Source: CAYGBW01 sp964348185 (GTDB taxonomy: Bacteria > Desulfobacterota > BSN033 > WVXP01). From it: 19,343 nt of DNA. The stretch's first letter is position 1. Every line of letters starts with the position of its first letter. Both the position numbers and the translations under genes were made by a program. The stretch spans positions 1-19,343 of the forward strand of contig CAYGBW010000126.1 of assembly GCA_964348185.1 (NCBI GenBank). The letters run 5' to 3'. The notes beneath the pieces are model-generated. The model did not search any database and was not told where the DNA came from. It was given only the letters and a program-made list of their open reading frames with translations. Positions 8,126 through 15,020 of the stretch are shown in pieces.

Positions 8126-8421
8126 CATTTGATTCTCATAGGCCTTTGCATCCCTCCCCCACGGGGCATATGCGCTAACTTATGTTTAAAATATCGAATA
8201 TCGAACAAGGAATAATGAATGTCGAAGGAGTGTAGAACATTTGATCCTGAAGAGGGCTTATGTGACAAGTGTAAAAAGCGCTAAACGAAAGGACAAGAAA
8301 ACCTCATAATTCGAAATTCATTGTTCGATATTCGATATTAAAGACACTTTTGAATTTAATTGGCTTTTTAGGTTAGTGCTTACCCTTATGGGGGGAGAGG
8401 GGAAGGTTGAGGGTGAATCGA
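8126..8421 (+). repeat. 296-nt dispersed repeat, copy B
   Basis: Direct repeat of 4455-4750. Left arm at 8189-8213 and right arm at about 8316-8339 are inverted with one interior mismatch (ATTCATTG versus ATTCCTTG in copy A). It occupies most of the gap between the convergent MDR (ends 8081) and Fe-S protein (ends 8453) genes. The rest of the gap holds nothing recognisable. The palindromic right end (about 8383-8402) may also help end transcription from either side. Confidence 0.85.
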
Positions 8422-8452
8422 ACAGGTTCTAACAGGCATTTCTGCGTTGTTA

Positions 8453-9718
8453 TTAGTCCGTCTGTTCGGGGTTTTCGGCTAGTGCTCTATCGACCAGTTG
8501 AATCGGATGGAGAACCTCGATGGGGGCCCTATCGTCCATGTTTCCCGCAATGGTCACACGACATCCCGGGCATCCCGTAACGAGAACAGAAGCCCCTGTT
8601 TGGCGAATGTGTTCGATTTTCGCATCGGTGATCCCCCTGGAGACCTCGGGGTAATCGAATTGGAAAGACCCACCCCCCCCGCAACAGGTATCTGCCCCTT
8701 CCATTTCGACAAAATCGACTTGAGGCAGCGCCTCTAGGATCTTCCTTGGGGCATCACGCACCCCCTGGGCGCGAATCAAATGGCAGGGATCGTGGTAGGT
8801 TACCCGAATCCTACTGCCCGATTGGTTTTCACGAAAGGGGATCAGATGGATTCTGTCGGCAACATATTCGAGGACGTCATAGGTCTTTTCCTTCAACCTC
8901 TCGGCCTGCCCGGTATCCATGCCCTTTTTCTCTAGGGAGGCAATATACTCCTTCTTAAAGGCGGCCCCACAGGTGGCACAGTCAACCAGGACAGCATCGA
9001 TCCCCTCCCGGGTGAGCATGAGAATATTCCTCTCCACATTCCTCAGGGATAGCTCTTCCTCTCCCGAGAGGATCATGGAGATGCCGCAGCAGTCCTGATT
9101 GGATGGGATAGCGATTTCCAGTTGCATCTTTTTCAGAACGTTCACCACCGCCTGTCCCACATCCTCTGCAAAATAGTTTGTAAAACAGCCGGTAAAATAG
9201 AAGACCCGACCGTTTACCGCCCCTTGAGAAGGGATGACGCCATCAAACCGGTCTCTGAAGGGTTTTGAATTCAAAGTGGGGAGCCTTGCTACCGGTATAT
9301 TCCCGATTCGCATCCCCTTTGCGAACCTTTCCAGCAACCAGTTTCGCCCCAGTTTCGCAAGTACCGAGGAGGAATGGAGGAGTTTTTCATTCGTCAATAA
9401 CAGGTAGAGGAGCCGCTTTTTCCAACCCACCCCGTATTGTCGGACCAACTGAGACCGCAAATCCGTGAAGATCTTATCATGCTGGACTCCACTGGGGCAG
9501 TTCACCATACAGGTCTCACAGAGAAGACACGTCATGAGGATCTCTTTGAAGCGCTTTGAAAGGTCCAGGTTTCCCTCGAAGAAGTGTTTGGCCAGTTGCA
9601 CCTTTCCCCGGGGGCTCGCTTCTTCCATCAGAAGCTGCTGGTAGACGGGGCAGGTGGATATGCAAAGTCCACATTTGTTACAGCGGTAGGCGATATCTTT
9701 TGTTTCCTGCAACGCCAT
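8453..9718 (-). CDS. glcF: (Fe-S)-binding protein with two CCG domains, GlcF/heterodisulfide-reductase D type
   Basis: About 421 aa. Two N-terminal ferredoxin-type 4Fe-4S motifs (CNKCGLCISTCP and CLLCETCMVNCP) are followed by two cysteine-rich CCG domains. The first has TGCFTNYFAED, QDCCG and CATCG. The second has HDPCHL, DTCCGGGG and GCPGC. This is the electron-transfer partner of GlcD-like flavoproteins in glycolate, D-lactate or similar 2-hydroxyacid dehydrogenases, likely at the membrane or with ferredoxin/quinone partners. It is the second gene of a two-gene minus-strand operon, 19 nt after the flavoprotein. ATG at 9718 is used; TTG at 9730 or GTG at 9721 are also possible because no start has a clear ribosome binding site. 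The symbol is family-level only. Confidence 0.9.
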   Translation of the reverse strand: MALQETKDIAYRCNKCGLCISTCPVYQQLLMEEASPRGKVQLAKHFFEGNLDLSKRFKEILMTCLLCETCMVNCPSGVQHDKIFTDLRSQLVRQYGVGWKKRLLYLLLTNEKLLHSSSVLAKLGRNWLLERFAKGMRIGNIPVARLPTLNSKPFRDRFDGVIPSQGAVNGRVFYFTGCFTNYFAEDVGQAVVNVLKKMQLEIAIPSNQDCCGISMILSGEEELSLRNVERNILMLTREGIDAVLVDCATCGAAFKKEYIASLEKKGMDTGQAERLKEKTYDVLEYVADRIHLIPFRENQSGSRIRVTYHDPCHLIRAQGVRDAPRKILEALPQVDFVEMEGADTCCGGGGSFQFDYPEVSRGITDAKIEHIRQTGASVLVTGCPGCRVTIAGNMDDRAPIEVLHPIQLVDRALAENPEQTD

Positions 9719-9737
9719 CACACGACTCAAAGCCGCT

Positions 9738-11120
9738 CTATTGTATTTCCACGATCTTGTCCGGATTCAGGATATTGAGCGGGTCAAAGGCCTTCTTGAT
9801 CTTTCTCGTGATTTCCATGACGCCTTCGCCCAGCTCAAGGGGAAGGATTTCTCGTTTTGCAATGCCTATCCCGTGTTCCCCCGTTAATGTGCCACCCAGT
9901 TCGACCGCCTTGACAGAGATCTCGTCGATGGCCTTTTCAACTCTCTTCATCTCCTCTTTATCGCGGATATCCGTCAAGATTTGGGGGTGCAGATTGCCGT
10001 CTCCTGCATGGGCCACAATGGGGATCAACAGGTTATACGTTTTGGCGATTTTTGCCACTTCGCGAAACATCCGAACCAGCTGACCAACCGGAACGGTACA
10101 ATCCTCGGCGATGGCCGTGGGCCTTAGCCTGGCTTCGGCACCGTAAGCTGAACGACGAGCCTTCCATATTTCATCATTCTCTTCAACGGTTTTTGCGACC
10201 TTCACCTCAAGGGCTCCCAACTCCTGACATAACCGGTTGAGTTGCTCAGCTTGTATCTCGACCGCGGCCTCAGGGCCATCGACCTCAATAAGGAGCAGCG
10301 CCTCAGCCTCCCTGGGGAGACCGATGTGGGTATAGTCTTCGATGATATTGATGAATATGTTGTCCAAGAGTTCGAGGGCGACAGGAAGAATACCCAAATC
10401 GACGACTCTGACAACGGTCTTTCCGGCGTCCTCCAGGTCCTTATAGGCAACCTGCAGGGTTCTCCTCGTTTCAGGTAGAGGGAGCAGCTTCACGGTCATT
10501 GCGGCAATCAATCCCAAGGTCCCCTCTGAGCCACAGAAAAGTTGGGTTAGATTGTAGCCCGTGACGTTCTTGATGGTTAGACTCCCCGTGCGTATGACTT
10601 GACCGGAAGCAAGGACCACCTCGAGTCCAAGGAGGTAGTCTTTCATGACCCCGTATTTGACCGCTCTCGGACCTCCGGCATTTTCGGCAACATTCCCTCC
10701 CATGGTCGAGATAGCCATGCTCGCCGGGTCCGGAGGGAAGAAGAGGCCGTCCTTGGCCAGCTCTTTTTGGAATTCCATATTGATCAAGCCGGGCTGCACG
10801 GTCGCTATTCGATTCTCCTTGTCGATCTTGATGATTTTGTTCATCTTCGTGAAGGCAAGAACGATCCCACCCCGGGTGGGGACGGATCCACCCGTGAGGT
10901 TGGTGCCACTTCCCCGGGCCGTCACGGGGATCCTTTCCCTTGAGGCTACGGCCATGATTTTTGAAAGTTCCTCCGTTGTGAGGGGAAAGAGTACCGCCTC
11001 CGGTCGACCTTCAACCATAAAGGCGTCGTAAGAATAACTGATAAGATCCTCCTTTTGGTCGAGATACCTGTCCTTTCCCACGATTGTCATGAGTTCATCT
11101 CTTATGGCCTTGCGTAGCAT
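9738..11120 (-). CDS. glcD: FAD-linked oxidase, GlcD / D-lactate dehydrogenase type
   Basis: 460 aa. The FAD-binding PCMH domain shows TARGSGTNLTGGSVP (67-81), STMGGNVAENAGGPRAVKYG (138-157) and GYNLTQLFCGSEGTLG (188-203). The C-terminal FAD-linked oxidase domain shows HAGDGNLHP (371-379) and GEHGIGIAKRE (414-424), which contain the substrate and metal-binding His and Glu residues of the family. It oxidises a 2-hydroxyacid such as glycolate or D-lactate, passing electrons to the adjacent Fe-S protein. The start is ATG at 11120 behind GGGGAGGG. An in-frame TTG at 11186 would add 22 residues unlike the family and lacks a ribosome binding site. Substrate is not resolvable from sequence; the symbol is family-level. 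Confidence 0.92.
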   Translation of the reverse strand: MLRKAIRDELMTIVGKDRYLDQKEDLISYSYDAFMVEGRPEAVLFPLTTEELSKIMAVASRERIPVTARGSGTNLTGGSVPTRGGIVLAFTKMNKIIKIDKENRIATVQPGLINMEFQKELAKDGLFFPPDPASMAISTMGGNVAENAGGPRAVKYGVMKDYLLGLEVVLASGQVIRTGSLTIKNVTGYNLTQLFCGSEGTLGLIAAMTVKLLPLPETRRTLQVAYKDLEDAGKTVVRVVDLGILPVALELLDNIFINIIEDYTHIGLPREAEALLLIEVDGPEAAVEIQAEQLNRLCQELGALEVKVAKTVEENDEIWKARRSAYGAEARLRPTAIAEDCTVPVGQLVRMFREVAKIAKTYNLLIPIVAHAGDGNLHPQILTDIRDKEEMKRVEKAIDEISVKAVELGGTLTGEHGIGIAKREILPLELGEGVMEITRKIKKAFDPLNILNPDKIVEIQ

Positions 11121-11161
11121 TTTCCCTCCCCGTTGACCTTTAAGGGAAACTCCAGATACCC

Positions 11162-11191
11162 AATATATGAAGATTTGCCCTGCCAATTCAA
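11162..11191 (-). promoter_or_regulatory. Candidate promoter for the glcD-glcF-type operon
   Basis: On the minus strand: TTGAAT (11191-11186), an 18-nt spacer, then TATATT (11167-11162, five of six bases matching TATAAT). The gene starts 42 nt downstream of the -10. The -35 element lies within the inverted repeat at 11174-11198. Confidence 0.4.
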
Positions 11192-11198
11192 GGGCAAA
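11174..11198. promoter_or_regulatory. Perfect inverted repeat overlapping the glcD promoter (operator-like)
   Basis: TTTGCCCT (11174-11181) and AGGGCAAA (11191-11198) are perfect 8-bp arms separated by 9 nt, so arm centres are 17 nt apart, under two helical turns. The arms straddle the candidate -35 element of the minus-strand operon, a usual place for a repressor or activator dimer. A hairpin role is possible but there is no T run. Confidence 0.4.
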
Positions 11199-11483
11199 AA
11201 GACCCGCGTTCCCAGACTATAGCCGGGTCCCGCTCAAATACCAACAGGGAATGCTTGAAGAATGGCCCTAGAGCCCAGACCTTCTGCTCCCTTTCGAAAG
11301 TGATGCTCGACGGATGAAATACCCAATCGCTCAGAATCATCAGCTCCCGGTGCGAGGAGCTTCTTTTTCGTGAGGGCAGTAAATCGCCCCGGTTACTTGT
11401 CAAGGAGCGCAGGATGGCAAAATAGGGCGCCTCGATGTGTCCCCCAAGGGCCCCTTTCTCGGGGTGGTTGTTAGACCGCACCA

Positions 11484-11513
11484 TTGACATATCTTTCCCT
11501 TTCTCGTTAAGAT
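11484..11513 (+). promoter_or_regulatory. Candidate promoter for the peptide-transport operon
   Basis: TTGACA (11484-11489, perfect -35), an 18-nt spacer, and TAAGAT (11508-11513, four of six matching TATAAT). The binding-protein ATG is 77 nt downstream of the -10. Confidence 0.42.
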
Positions 11514-11590
11514 CGACTTATCAGTGCCTTCCGTTGGTTCGATGAGAGTCAAACGGACCGATCCCAAACCCTTTGGAAAAGGAGGTAGCA

Positions 11591-13138
11591 ATGATGAGAG
11601 TTTCGGTTTGGTTTATCGTCTTTTTCGGCCTTTTTGCCCTCTCCTTCGGGGGCTTCGGCCACCCTGGAGAGGTCTTGAGCGCTCCCCAGGGCAAACTGGT
11701 GGCGGTCCAGGGAGCAGACCCCACAACGCTCGACCCCCACATGCATGCGGAAAACTACGCCTTTGTCGTCGTCCGCCAGGTTTATGACCATCTGGTGAGT
11801 CGAGTCTTCAAGGATGGCAGGATTCAGCACTTCCCCATGCTGGCCACCTCATGGGAGGCAACCGATGACACAACCTGGGTCTTCCATCTGAGAAAGGGGG
11901 TGAAATTCCACAACGGCGAGGATTTTAACGCCGAAGCCGTCAAGTACAGCATTGAGCGGGTGCTCAATCCCGAGCAAAAGGCCAGATGGCGGTGGGCTTT
12001 GGCTTTTATCGACCGGGTAGATATCGTTGACCCCTATACGCTAAAGATAACGACCAAGGTCCCGGCGCCCACGCTTATTACCAATCTTGGTTTCATGCTG
12101 CCCATTATTCCTCCCAAATACTTCGAGGAAAAGGGTGACGAATATGTGGCCACTCATCCCGTGGGAACAGGGCCTTTCAAGTTTGTTCGCTGGATAAAAG
12201 ATGAAGAAATCGTGTTTGAAGCCAACGAGGATTACTGGGCCGGGCCCCCAAAGATAAAAACGCTGATCTTCAAAGGGATCCCTGAGGAAGCTACTCGGGT
12301 GGCCGCCCTCCTGGGAGGAGATGTGGATATCATCATAAAGGTTCCCGCCCATCTCATTCCGATGGTCAACAAATCCAAGACCGCTAGAATCATAACGACG
12401 CCTTCGGCCCTGTCCACCAACGTCCACCTGGATTCGGTGACGGAAGGCCCCCTCCAAGACAAACGGGTGCGTCAGGCCCTCAATTATGGGGTGGATAAGG
12501 AGAACATCATCAAATATGTATTGGAAGGATACGGCGAAGCTTTGGGAAGCCCTTTGAGTCCTTCTCACTTCGGCTATGACCCCGGCGTCAAACCTTACCC
12601 CTATGACCCGGAAAGGGCAAAGGCCCTGTTGAAGGAAGCCGGTTATGGAGATGGCCTGACATTGACTTTTCACTCTCCCATGGGACGCTATGTCAAGGAT
12701 AAGGAATTTGCCGAAGCCATTGCCGGCCAGCTCGCGAGGATCGGAGTCACGATAAAAGTGCAAACCCACGAATGGGGAAGCTACGTGGGTCGGATTTTTT
12801 CTCCCGAGGGGCCGGGTCCTATGTGGACCATAGGCTGGGCCGGGACTTTTGATGCGGATGGATTGCTGTATCCCCTCCTCCACTGCGGCGAGGCTTTTTC
12901 CAAATGGTGCAATAAAGAGTTTGATAGCCTCCTGGAGCAGGCCCGGTCTACCCTGGACCAAGAAGAAAGGAAAAGGCTTTACGCTGAAGCAGTTAAACTC
13001 AGTCACGAGGAGGCCCCCTGGATATTTCTCCACATCGTCGTTGATGCTTATGGGGTGAGTAACCGCGTGCAGAATTGGGAGCCCACTCCGGATGAGGGCA
13101 CTGCACTTTACATGTATGGGGTCTCGGTGAAAGATTAG
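11591..13138 (+). CDS. dppA: ABC transporter substrate-binding protein, family 5 (DppA/OppA type)
   Basis: A 515-aa exported peptide-type binding protein. The N-terminus has a signal peptide (hydrophobic residues about 5-22, FIVFFGLFALSFGG) with no lipobox Cys, so the mature protein is probably free in the periplasm. Family 5 hallmarks are DPTTLDPHMHAENY (43-56), LATSW and TWVFHLRKGVKFHNG (95-109), then the DFNAEAVKYSIERVLNP block. ATG at 11591 (or 11594) follows AAAAGGAGG at the right distance. A TTG at 11573 lies before the ribosome binding site and is rejected. It is first in an operon with an M20-family protein, two ATPases and two permeases. Ligand is unknown: family 5 proteins bind di- and oligopeptides, nickel, glutathione or sugars. 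Symbol is family-level. Confidence 0.92.
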   Translation: MMRVSVWFIVFFGLFALSFGGFGHPGEVLSAPQGKLVAVQGADPTTLDPHMHAENYAFVVVRQVYDHLVSRVFKDGRIQHFPMLATSWEATDDTTWVFHLRKGVKFHNGEDFNAEAVKYSIERVLNPEQKARWRWALAFIDRVDIVDPYTLKITTKVPAPTLITNLGFMLPIIPPKYFEEKGDEYVATHPVGTGPFKFVRWIKDEEIVFEANEDYWAGPPKIKTLIFKGIPEEATRVAALLGGDVDIIIKVPAHLIPMVNKSKTARIITTPSALSTNVHLDSVTEGPLQDKRVRQALNYGVDKENIIKYVLEGYGEALGSPLSPSHFGYDPGVKPYPYDPERAKALLKEAGYGDGLTLTFHSPMGRYVKDKEFAEAIAGQLARIGVTIKVQTHEWGSYVGRIFSPEGPGPMWTIGWAGTFDADGLLYPLLHCGEAFSKWCNKEFDSLLEQARSTLDQEERKRLYAEAVKLSHEEAPWIFLHIVVDAYGVSNRVQNWEPTPDEGTALYMYGVSVKD

Positions 13139-13174
13139 CTCGGGATGGCAAAAACAACCCTGTTATGTCTTAAC

Positions 13175-13243
13175 GGGCTGTTGTTCAAAGGAAGATCCCT
13201 TTGAGCGTTCGAGAAAAGGGAAAAGGGATTTGAGCAACAGCCC
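13175..13243. repeat. Nested inverted repeat between the binding-protein and M20 genes
   Basis: GGGCTGTTGTTCAAA (13175-13189) pairs with TTTGAGCAACAGCCC (13229-13243) at 14 of 15 positions. A second perfect pair, ATCCCTTT (13195-13202) and AAAGGGAT (13222-13229), is nested inside. No T run follows, so this is not a standard terminator. In transporter operons such stems often protect the binding-protein mRNA and set it above downstream genes, which is a plausible role here. It could also be a dispersed palindromic element. Confidence 0.6.
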
Positions 13244-13319
13244 ATTCATCTAGAGGGGGAAGTTCTCTTCGGAGACAGAGGCAAAGCTTTTTGCCCTATA
13301 GAAGCTACGAGAGGGAATG

Positions 13320-14753
13320 ATGAATAGTTATGATAAGGTTTACCAGTATATTGACGACCATTTCGATGGCCACGTCAAGGCCACTCAAGAACTCCTCAGG
13401 CAGCCCAGTATTTCCCTGTCAGAGTCCCCGATCGTTCCGGAGGTGGTGAAATGTGGGGAAATGCTGGTCGACATCATTAACAAGCTTGGGGGGGATGCCC
13501 ATCTGGTCGAGTTTAAGGATGGAAATCCCGTGGTGTACGGGGAGCTCAAATCGAAAAACCCGAAGGCGAAGACGATCATCGGTTACTCCCTCTATGACGT
13601 CATGCCCGTAGAAGGGGAGGATTGGACCACCCCGCCCTTTGCTGCGGAAGTCGTGGATGCGGAGCGGATAGATCTTCCGCCGGACTTCGGAAAATGCATT
13701 GTGGCCAGAGGGGCTCGCAATCAGAAAGGCCCCATTATGGGGTTCATCAACGCCCTGGAGTCGATGCTGGCCGTCGACGGGGACATCCCCGTGAACATTA
13801 TCTTTACCTTCGATGGAGAAGAAGAACTGGGAAGCCCCCACTTTCCTGAGTTCAGAGACCGGTATGTCGACAGGCTCAAGGAGGCCGAAGCCGTATACTA
13901 CATGAATCCATCGCAGGATGCCGAGGGGAAGCACCATATCTATCTCGGGTGCAAAGGGGTCATTGGCATCGAACTCGTGGCTGAAGGCGGAGACTGGGGA
14001 GGCCCCAAGGAGAGGTCCCTCTTTTCCGCCGATGACGTCTGGATTGATCCCCCGGCCTGGCGTCTCGTGGGGGCATTGAATACCCTGAAAGACCAGGACG
14101 GTCGTGTTCTCATTGAGGGGTTCTATGACCGGGTGAGGCCCACCACGGCGCAGCAAAAGGAGTTCATTGAAAAGCTCAAGGGAATATTTGACGAGGAAAA
14201 AGAGAAAAAGAGGCTGGGGATCAAGCGATGGAGAAAGGGTTTACAAGGTAGGGATCTTTTGGAGCGTTTTATCATGAGTCCCCTCGTCAACATCGATGGC
14301 ATGGTCAGTGGGTATATTGGCCCCAGACTCAAGACCATGCTCCCCAGAAAGGCGGTCGCGAAGATAGACATCCGTCTGGTACCCGATATGGACAGAGACG
14401 ACATCCTGGAAAAGCTCAGAAAACATCTTGACAAACACGGCTTCTCCGACGTCCGGATTGATGTCTTGAACCCCGGGTATAACTGGACCGAGACTCCTGC
14501 AGATGCGGACATCGTCAAAGCCACAATCAGGGCAGTCGAGATGTTCGGTGTGGAGTCATACATCTGGCCGACCTATTACGCCTCAACTCCAACCGTTGCT
14601 TTCTACGAACCGCCACTCGGTCTCCCCGTGATCGGGGCAGGTCTGGGCCGAATGGGGAGACCCCATGAGGTGGACGAATTCTTCACCGTAGAAGGCCTCC
14701 GCCTTTACGAGAAGTATGTGGTCGCGTTTTTGAGCGAGTACGCCAAGCTCTAA
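13320..14753 (+). CDS. M20-family peptidase homologue with altered metal site
   Basis: 477 aa, normal for M20 dipeptidase/ArgE/CPG2-like proteins, with a catalytic domain split by a dimerisation domain (about 205-385). Fold motifs are clear: YDVMPV (92-97), WTTPPF, RGARNQKGP (130-138), DGEEELGS (165-172) and GRPHEVDEF (446-454). Yet three of the five usual metal ligands differ: L91 for the His of HxD, N134 for the bridging Asp, and N196 for the second-site Asp. E168, E169 and H449 remain. It may be a non-zinc or non-hydrolytic homologue. Of two adjacent ATGs, 13320 is preferred: it sits 4 nt after GAGGG and aligns with the start of the paralogue at 19173. Operon position suggests action on the imported compound. 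Confidence 0.88.
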   Translation: MNSYDKVYQYIDDHFDGHVKATQELLRQPSISLSESPIVPEVVKCGEMLVDIINKLGGDAHLVEFKDGNPVVYGELKSKNPKAKTIIGYSLYDVMPVEGEDWTTPPFAAEVVDAERIDLPPDFGKCIVARGARNQKGPIMGFINALESMLAVDGDIPVNIIFTFDGEEELGSPHFPEFRDRYVDRLKEAEAVYYMNPSQDAEGKHHIYLGCKGVIGIELVAEGGDWGGPKERSLFSADDVWIDPPAWRLVGALNTLKDQDGRVLIEGFYDRVRPTTAQQKEFIEKLKGIFDEEKEKKRLGIKRWRKGLQGRDLLERFIMSPLVNIDGMVSGYIGPRLKTMLPRKAVAKIDIRLVPDMDRDDILEKLRKHLDKHGFSDVRIDVLNPGYNWTETPADADIVKATIRAVEMFGVESYIWPTYYASTPTVAFYEPPLGLPVIGAGLGRMGRPHEVDEFFTVEGLRLYEKYVVAFLSEYAKL

Positions 14754-14756
14754 CGA

Positions 14757-14883
14757 GTGTCATGTCTCATAAATCCCTTCAAAACGCCATGACACCCCCG
14801 CCCCGCCCTCCCCCTTGAAGGGGGAGGGTAAGGGTGGGGGTGAGGCCGAATCCATAAGTCAACTTTTTTGTGAGACAGGACAC
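14757..14883. repeat. 127-bp MITE-like element with terminal inverted repeats
   Basis: Terminal inverted repeats GTGTCATGTCTCA (14757-14769) and TGAGACAGGACAC (14871-14883) match at 12 of 13 positions; the match continues into an A-rich/T-rich step inside. The centre is a strong GC palindrome (CCCTCCCCCTT/AAGGGGGAGGG, 14806-14828), extended by an imperfect outer stem CACCCCC/GGGGGTG. No coding potential. It starts 3 nt after the M20 stop codon. Confidence 0.55.
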
Positions 14884-14947
14884 CAGCTGCCCCTGAAAAA
14901 TGCCTTTGTAGCGAACATGAGGAGGTTTTTGGGTCCACCGTCTTGGT

Positions 14948-15006
14948 AAAGGGAGCGTCCCCGAAGGGGCGAGGTTGCGCTGGGACAAGCCCCAGAATCG
15001 CCCTTT
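14948..15006 (+). other. Structured leader just upstream of the first ATPase gene
   Basis: Two hairpins lie side by side: CCCC-gaa-GGGG (14959-14969) and CTGGG-acaagc-CCCAG (14980-14995). They are enclosed by a possible outer stem, AAAGGG-a-GCG (14948-14957) with CGC-CCTTT (14999-15006). The whole could fold as a three-way junction ending 14 nt before the ATG at 15021. It could be a cis-regulatory RNA, a stabiliser, or another dispersed repeat. No known riboswitch was recognised. Confidence 0.3.
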
Positions 15007-15020
15007 CCTCGTTGGATGAT

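Larger units (their letters stand above)
11121..11590. other. Divergent intergenic region between flavoprotein and binding-protein genes (470 nt)
   Basis: Holds divergent promoter candidates at 11162-11191 (minus) and 11484-11513 (plus) and a perfect inverted repeat at 11174-11198. A 100-codon minus-strand open frame (11488-11188) starts behind GGGAAAG but resembles no family I recognise. It could be a remnant, but I do not call it. The remainder shows nothing I can name. Confidence 0.55.

Noticed and set aside
4519..8339. CRISPR array
   Set aside because: The repeated arms occur as isolated inverted pairs kilobases apart, with conserved rather than unique intervening sequence.
11188..11490. 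100-codon minus-strand open frame upstream of the flavoprotein
   Set aside because: No recognisable family, and low-complexity-looking composition. It has a weak GGGAAAG site upstream, so a lineage-specific gene is not excluded, but there is too little support.
12041..13033. 330-codon minus-strand open frame opposite the binding protein
   Set aside because: Antisense shadow of a clear family 5 binding protein.
14806..14828. GC-rich palindrome as a plain terminator of the M20 gene
   Set aside because: No T run follows, and it sits in the middle of an element bounded by terminal inverted repeats, which explains it better.
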